From a virus: a DNA stretch of 42,156 bases. Shown in pieces: positions 39,862 through 42,156 of this stretch. The first letter of the stretch is position 1, and every line of letters starts with the position of its first letter. The stretch lies in IMG/VR virus record IMGVR_UViG_3300013129_000007, positions 1 to 42,156 of that record, one strand, 5' to 3'. The translations under genes and the position numbers were made by a program. A model generated the notes under the pieces. That model worked only from the letters and a program-made list of their open reading frames with translations, was not told the DNA's origin and did no database searches.

Positions 39862-39892
39862 TTGTTTTTAGATAAAATAATTATTATATTTA
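39862..39892 (+). promoter_or_regulatory. Outward promoter candidate inside the element (TTG-N20-TATATTTA)
   Basis: TTG 39862-39864, 20-base spacer, TATATTTA 39885-39892, one mismatch (A for G) to TAnnTTTG. It lies between the tnpB start and the left-end hairpin and reads into the Mom-like genes 87 bases on. Confidence 0.4.
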
Positions 39893-39924
39893 AATTATTA
39901 ATTAAAACTTAAAGAAGGAAAAGT

Positions 39925-39971
39925 AATTCGTTTCCTCCCACAAACTAAAGATTTGTGGGTTTCCACGAATT
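39925..39971. repeat. Left-end hairpin of the TnpB element, extended
   Basis: Inner stem CCCACAAA (39937-39944) with TTTGTGGG (39952-39959) and loop CTAAAGA, the same loop as the right end. An outer stem AATTCGT (39925-39931) with ACGAATT (39965-39971) extends it to 47 bases, ending 8 bases before the Mom-like ATG, so it also lies in that gene's leader. Confidence 0.8.
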
Positions 39972-39978
39972 AAAAATT

Positions 39979-40710
39979 ATGAACACAGAGAAAATACAGA
40001 AGTTCATCAACAGAGAACTTAAGGCTAAAGACATTTTCTACTTAAAAGAAGTAACCAAAAAAGAAGCTTACGATTTTGTTAAAACTTACCACTATTTAGG
40101 TGAGGCTAAATTTTTTGCTAAATATTCTTATGCTGTAATTAACAAAGAAAATGAAGAGATTGTTGGTGTTGCTACTTTCTCTAATCCACAAGGTAATGTT
40201 GCATTAAAAGGTTGGTTCGGTTTATCTAATGATGACCAAACTGTTTTGGAACTTAGTAGACTTTGTGTATTACCTGATTTAAACGGAACTAACGCAACTT
40301 CTTATCTTTTGGGTGGTAGTATTAGATTATTAAAGAAAGAAGGTATTAGGGCAGTTATTACGTTAGCTGATGATAGTAGACATAGTGGTAGCATTTACCA
40401 AGTTTGTAATTTCACATACTATGGTTTAACAGATAAGAAATCAGATTTCTTTAGATGGGACGGTAAGGTTAACCCTAGGGGTTCAACAAAAGAAGTTCAA
40501 GGTGTGTGGATTCCTAGAACAAGAAAACATAGATATGCTTACATTATTGACAACTCACTTAAGTGTTTATATAATCAAGAAATAAGACCACAAAAAGGTG
40601 ATACTAATGAATACGATTGTTGTGCTGGAACTAAACAAGTTTATGACAACAGATTTAAAAAATGGTATTCTTGCCCTAAGTGTGATGAAATAGGTGAATT
40701 AGCTTTTTAA
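39979..40710 (+). CDS. Mom-like GNAT-fold DNA modification protein, first copy
   Basis: 243 aa from ATG 39979; an earlier in-frame start falls in the element hairpin. YHYLGEAKFFAKYSYAVI, VGVATFSNPQ, ELSRLCVLPD, then a helix GSIRLLKKEG, ITLADDSRHSGSIYQ and CNFTYYGL follow the Mom family of phage Mu, which adds a carbamoylmethyl group to adenine N6. A C-terminal zinc-like cluster (DCCAG and CPKC) is an addition. If active it would protect phage DNA from restriction. Stop and next start are 1 base apart. Confidence 0.72.
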   Translation: MNTEKIQKFINRELKAKDIFYLKEVTKKEAYDFVKTYHYLGEAKFFAKYSYAVINKENEEIVGVATFSNPQGNVALKGWFGLSNDDQTVLELSRLCVLPDLNGTNATSYLLGGSIRLLKKEGIRAVITLADDSRHSGSIYQVCNFTYYGLTDKKSDFFRWDGKVNPRGSTKEVQGVWIPRTRKHRYAYIIDNSLKCLYNQEIRPQKGDTNEYDCCAGTKQVYDNRFKKWYSCPKCDEIGELAF

Positions 40711-40711
40711 G

Positions 40712-41506
40712 ATGAAATATTTTTTTGAAATAAAGGAGATTGAGAAAAATTTAGCAATAGATTTTGTACAAGAAAGACATTACTCAAAAGTTATGCCCAA
40801 ATTAACCAAACATTGGTTGGGTTGTTTTTTAAAAGATGAGTTGGTTGGTGTTGTAACTCTAGGTTGGGGAACTCAACCATTACAAACCATTAAAAAGTTA
40901 TTCCCTAATTTAAAATCTGAAGACTATTACGAAATAGGTAAAATGTGTATGGATGATTCCATGCCTAGAAATTCAGAATCACAGATGTTGGCTCAAGTGG
41001 TTAGATGGATGAAAAAGAATTTACCTGAAAAGAAATTCCTTTATACATGGGCAGATGGTATCGTAGGTAAGGTAGGGTATGTTTATCAAGGGTATAATTT
41101 TTATTATGGTAACTTTATATGGACTGATATCTATATTTCACCTTTGGGGGAAAAGATACACCCACGAAGTTCAAAAGTTTTATTAAAAGAAAATGCTGAG
41201 TTTTTGGGTAAAGAAAAGTTATTTTGGATGACCCCTGATTTCATGAAATTGAAGGGTATCCGTAGAATCAGAGGTAAACAATTTAGATATATATTCCCAC
41301 TAAATAAAAAATCGAAAGAATTATTAAGAAGAGAATCCACCGTTATTTGGAACAAAATATACCCAAAAGAAATTGACCTACAATGGAAAGAACAAAAAGG
41401 TAAGGGTGAATATGTTTTATTAGAGGGTAAACCTGAAATGGATTTAAGTATTGTTGAATATAATCAAAACAATGTTAATGCTCACAAAAAAAGTGTGAAT
41501 GTTTAA
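40712..41506 (+). CDS. Mom-like GNAT-fold DNA modification protein, second copy
   Basis: 264 aa, same architecture as the first copy but diverged: FVQERHYSKVMPKL, WLGCFLKDELVGVVTLGWG, YYEIGKMCMDDSMPRNSES, RWMKKNL, FLYTWADGIVGKVGYVYQG, YNFYYGNF. The core His, Gly-rich turn and helix order are those of Mom-like GNAT proteins. The C-terminal 90 residues are an unknown extension. A tandem pair suggests either two modification steps or a specialised second subunit. Followed by 101 bases with a strong promoter for the next gene. Confidence 0.68.
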   Translation: MKYFFEIKEIEKNLAIDFVQERHYSKVMPKLTKHWLGCFLKDELVGVVTLGWGTQPLQTIKKLFPNLKSEDYYEIGKMCMDDSMPRNSESQMLAQVVRWMKKNLPEKKFLYTWADGIVGKVGYVYQGYNFYYGNFIWTDIYISPLGEKIHPRSSKVLLKENAEFLGKEKLFWMTPDFMKLKGIRRIRGKQFRYIFPLNKKSKELLRRESTVIWNKIYPKEIDLQWKEQKGKGEYVLLEGKPEMDLSIVEYNQNNVNAHKKSVNV

Positions 41507-41557
41507 AATTTCTACTATATTTATCATTTGTTATACACAGTATTTTTGTGTGGTGGG

Positions 41558-41588
41558 TTGACATTAACAAAATAAATTAGTATATTTG
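41558..41588 (+). promoter_or_regulatory. Bacteroidota-type promoter (TTG-N20-TATATTTG)
   Basis: TTG 41558-41560, 20-base spacer, TATATTTG 41581-41588, giving a leader of about 15 bases to the ATG at 41608. One of the best matches in the window. Confidence 0.75.
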
Positions 41589-41607
41589 TAAAAAAAAAAT
41601 AAAAATT

Positions 41608-42021
41608 ATGGAATTATTAAAAGCACTTAAAGAAGACAACAAGTTAATCCAAAAATGGGATGATATACAATTTTTGGATAAAGCTAAAAATAAACGAAAT
41701 TTAGCGTTAGCTTGTGAATTATCCACTTTGTATTTATTAGATAATATTGAAAAATACAATGGAGATATTACCACATTAACACATCCAGTTATTGTTAGAA
41801 TATTTAGAAAAATCGAAGAAGATTTACCAACTGAATTTATATTTAATAAGGTGATTGAAATAATCACAGAATTAAAAATTAAACTTGATGAATTTCAAAA
41901 AAGTGATGAATTTGTTAATAGAGGAAGTGTAAGTGAAAAAGGTGTTGTAGATGTTGAAGCTGAATTTGTTGCTAATTTTTCGGATAATTTTCCGTTTGAG
42001 TTTGGTTCAGTGCGTGGCTAA
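41608..42021 (+). CDS. Hypothetical protein
   Basis: 137 aa, mainly helical (LLKALKEDNKLIQKWDDI, LACELSTLYLLDNIEKY, a long C-terminal helix), with an acidic end. No membrane segment or known motif. Has its own strong promoter. A small GTG frame (42014-42100) overlaps its end. Confidence 0.55.
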   Translation: MELLKALKEDNKLIQKWDDIQFLDKAKNKRNLALACELSTLYLLDNIEKYNGDITTLTHPVIVRIFRKIEEDLPTEFIFNKVIEIITELKIKLDEFQKSDEFVNRGSVSEKGVVDVEAEFVANFSDNFPFEFGSVRG

Positions 42022-42100
42022 AAAAATATTGTGTATAACGGATACAGATATACCCAGTTTGGGATTAAATAGTAGAAACTTTAAAATTAAGATAAAATGA
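42014..42100 (+). CDS. Possible 28-aa coupling peptide
   Basis: GTG at 42014 overlapping the previous stop and ending TGA within the next gene's ATG (ATGA at 42097). The peptide is basic (VAKKILCITDTDIPSLGLNS, then RNFKIKIK). The tight overlaps at both ends are like real junctions here, but the length makes this weak. Confidence 0.25.
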   Translation: MAKKILCITDTDIPSLGLNSRNFKIKIK

Positions 42101-42154
42101 ATAAAGAAAAACAAGAGTGGGATAAACATCTAACACCCAAATTGGGTATATCTG
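42045..42154. repeat. Inverted repeat of 19 bases around the last gene's start
   Basis: CAGATATACCCAGTTTGGG (42045-42063) is complementary to 42136-42154 with a single G-T change. The 72-base loop holds the start codon of the last gene, so a hairpin would enclose its initiation region. Confidence 0.5.
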
Positions 42155-42156
42155 AT
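42097..42156 (+). CDS. Start of an unknown gene, cut by window end
   Basis: ATG at 42097 and 20 codons (MNKEKQEWDKHLTPKLGISD), open to the end of the window. The start context is A-rich (AAGATAAAATGA) and overlaps the small GTG frame. Too short to identify. Confidence 0.5.
   Translation, partial: MNKEKQEWDKHLTPKLGISD

Larger units (their letters stand above)
38545..39960 (-). mobile_element. TnpB-only IS200/IS605-type element
   Basis: About 1.4 kb carrying only tnpB on the minus strand between two similar hairpins. No TnpA (Y1 transposase) gene is present, so movement would need TnpA in trans. Hairpins near both ends share the stem base CCCA/TGGG and loop TCTTTAG. Exact ends and target are not fixed; possible boundaries are just outside 38545 and 39960. 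It sits between a small gene and the Mom-like pair and may have truncated the former. Confidence 0.75.

Noticed and set aside
1-42156. tRNA genes
   Set aside because: No TTCRANTCC T-loop with flanking stems was found by eye on either strand.
1-42156. CRISPR array
   Set aside because: No set of regularly spaced direct repeats with unique spacers; the repeats seen are codon repeats at 14480-14800 or single hairpins.

Overview
The window looks like part of a large, AT-rich tailed bacteriophage genome whose host is probably a member of the Bacteroidota. Four things support this. Genes are tightly packed, nearly all on the + strand, and often share 1-20 bases at stop/start junctions (TAATG, ATGA). 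There is a phage replication and recombination set, a lysis set and virion-type proteins. Several promoters match the Bacteroidota consensus TTG-N19/20-TAnnTTTG. There is an Hc1-type histone-like protein and a primary-type sigma factor of the short Bacteroidota form. I saw no tRNA genes.

Layout. 1-2561: three proteins resembling virion components, the first cut by the window edge. 2583-8265: nucleic-acid enzymes, namely a RuvC-like resolvase, a DnaG-type primase, a PD-(D/E)XK nuclease and a DUF4338/DruA-like protein, with small unknown genes. Two free-standing homing endonucleases are wedged in on the opposite strand; one is paired with a newly recognised 48-aa ribbon-helix-helix protein. 9245-10969: small genes including a P-loop protein and three tandem paralogues. 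10997-11983: a LAGLIDADG endonuclease just before the Mre11/gp47-like nuclease. 12036-19146: gp47- and gp46-like recombination nuclease subunits, a dTDP-sugar epimerase (RmlC type), a Val/Glu/Lys repeat protein, small unknowns and a sigma-70 factor. 19147-19264: a likely short RNA with its own promoter and terminator. 19263-30842: membrane proteins, probable virion or scaffold proteins and cell-wall enzymes (amidase, GH19 endolysin with a holin-like neighbour, L,D-transpeptidase-fold protein, GH73 glucosaminidase), plus glutaredoxin and the Hc1-like protein. 30844-36223: RNase HII, DnaJ, a HExxH metalloprotease, an FKBP-type isomerase and small genes.

36313-38320 is the most unusual part. A Ro60-like protein (DUF2828/TROVE type with a vWA MIDAS) is followed by about 550 bases with no convincing gene. 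That stretch is richer in GC than its surroundings and holds a classic H-type pseudoknot, several hairpins, complementary ends (TAGGTG/CACCTA) and a terminator with a GAAA loop. I read it as a large structured non-coding RNA partnered with the Ro-like protein. Next to it is a TnpB-only IS200/IS605-type element with matched terminal hairpins, then two tandem Mom-like GNAT proteins that may modify phage DNA. A small unknown gene and the start of another gene close the window.

A second theme is how the homing endonucleases sit in the genome. Two of the three are flanked by what looks like the discarded native end of the gene they invaded, and the third is flanked by a 6-base direct repeat.
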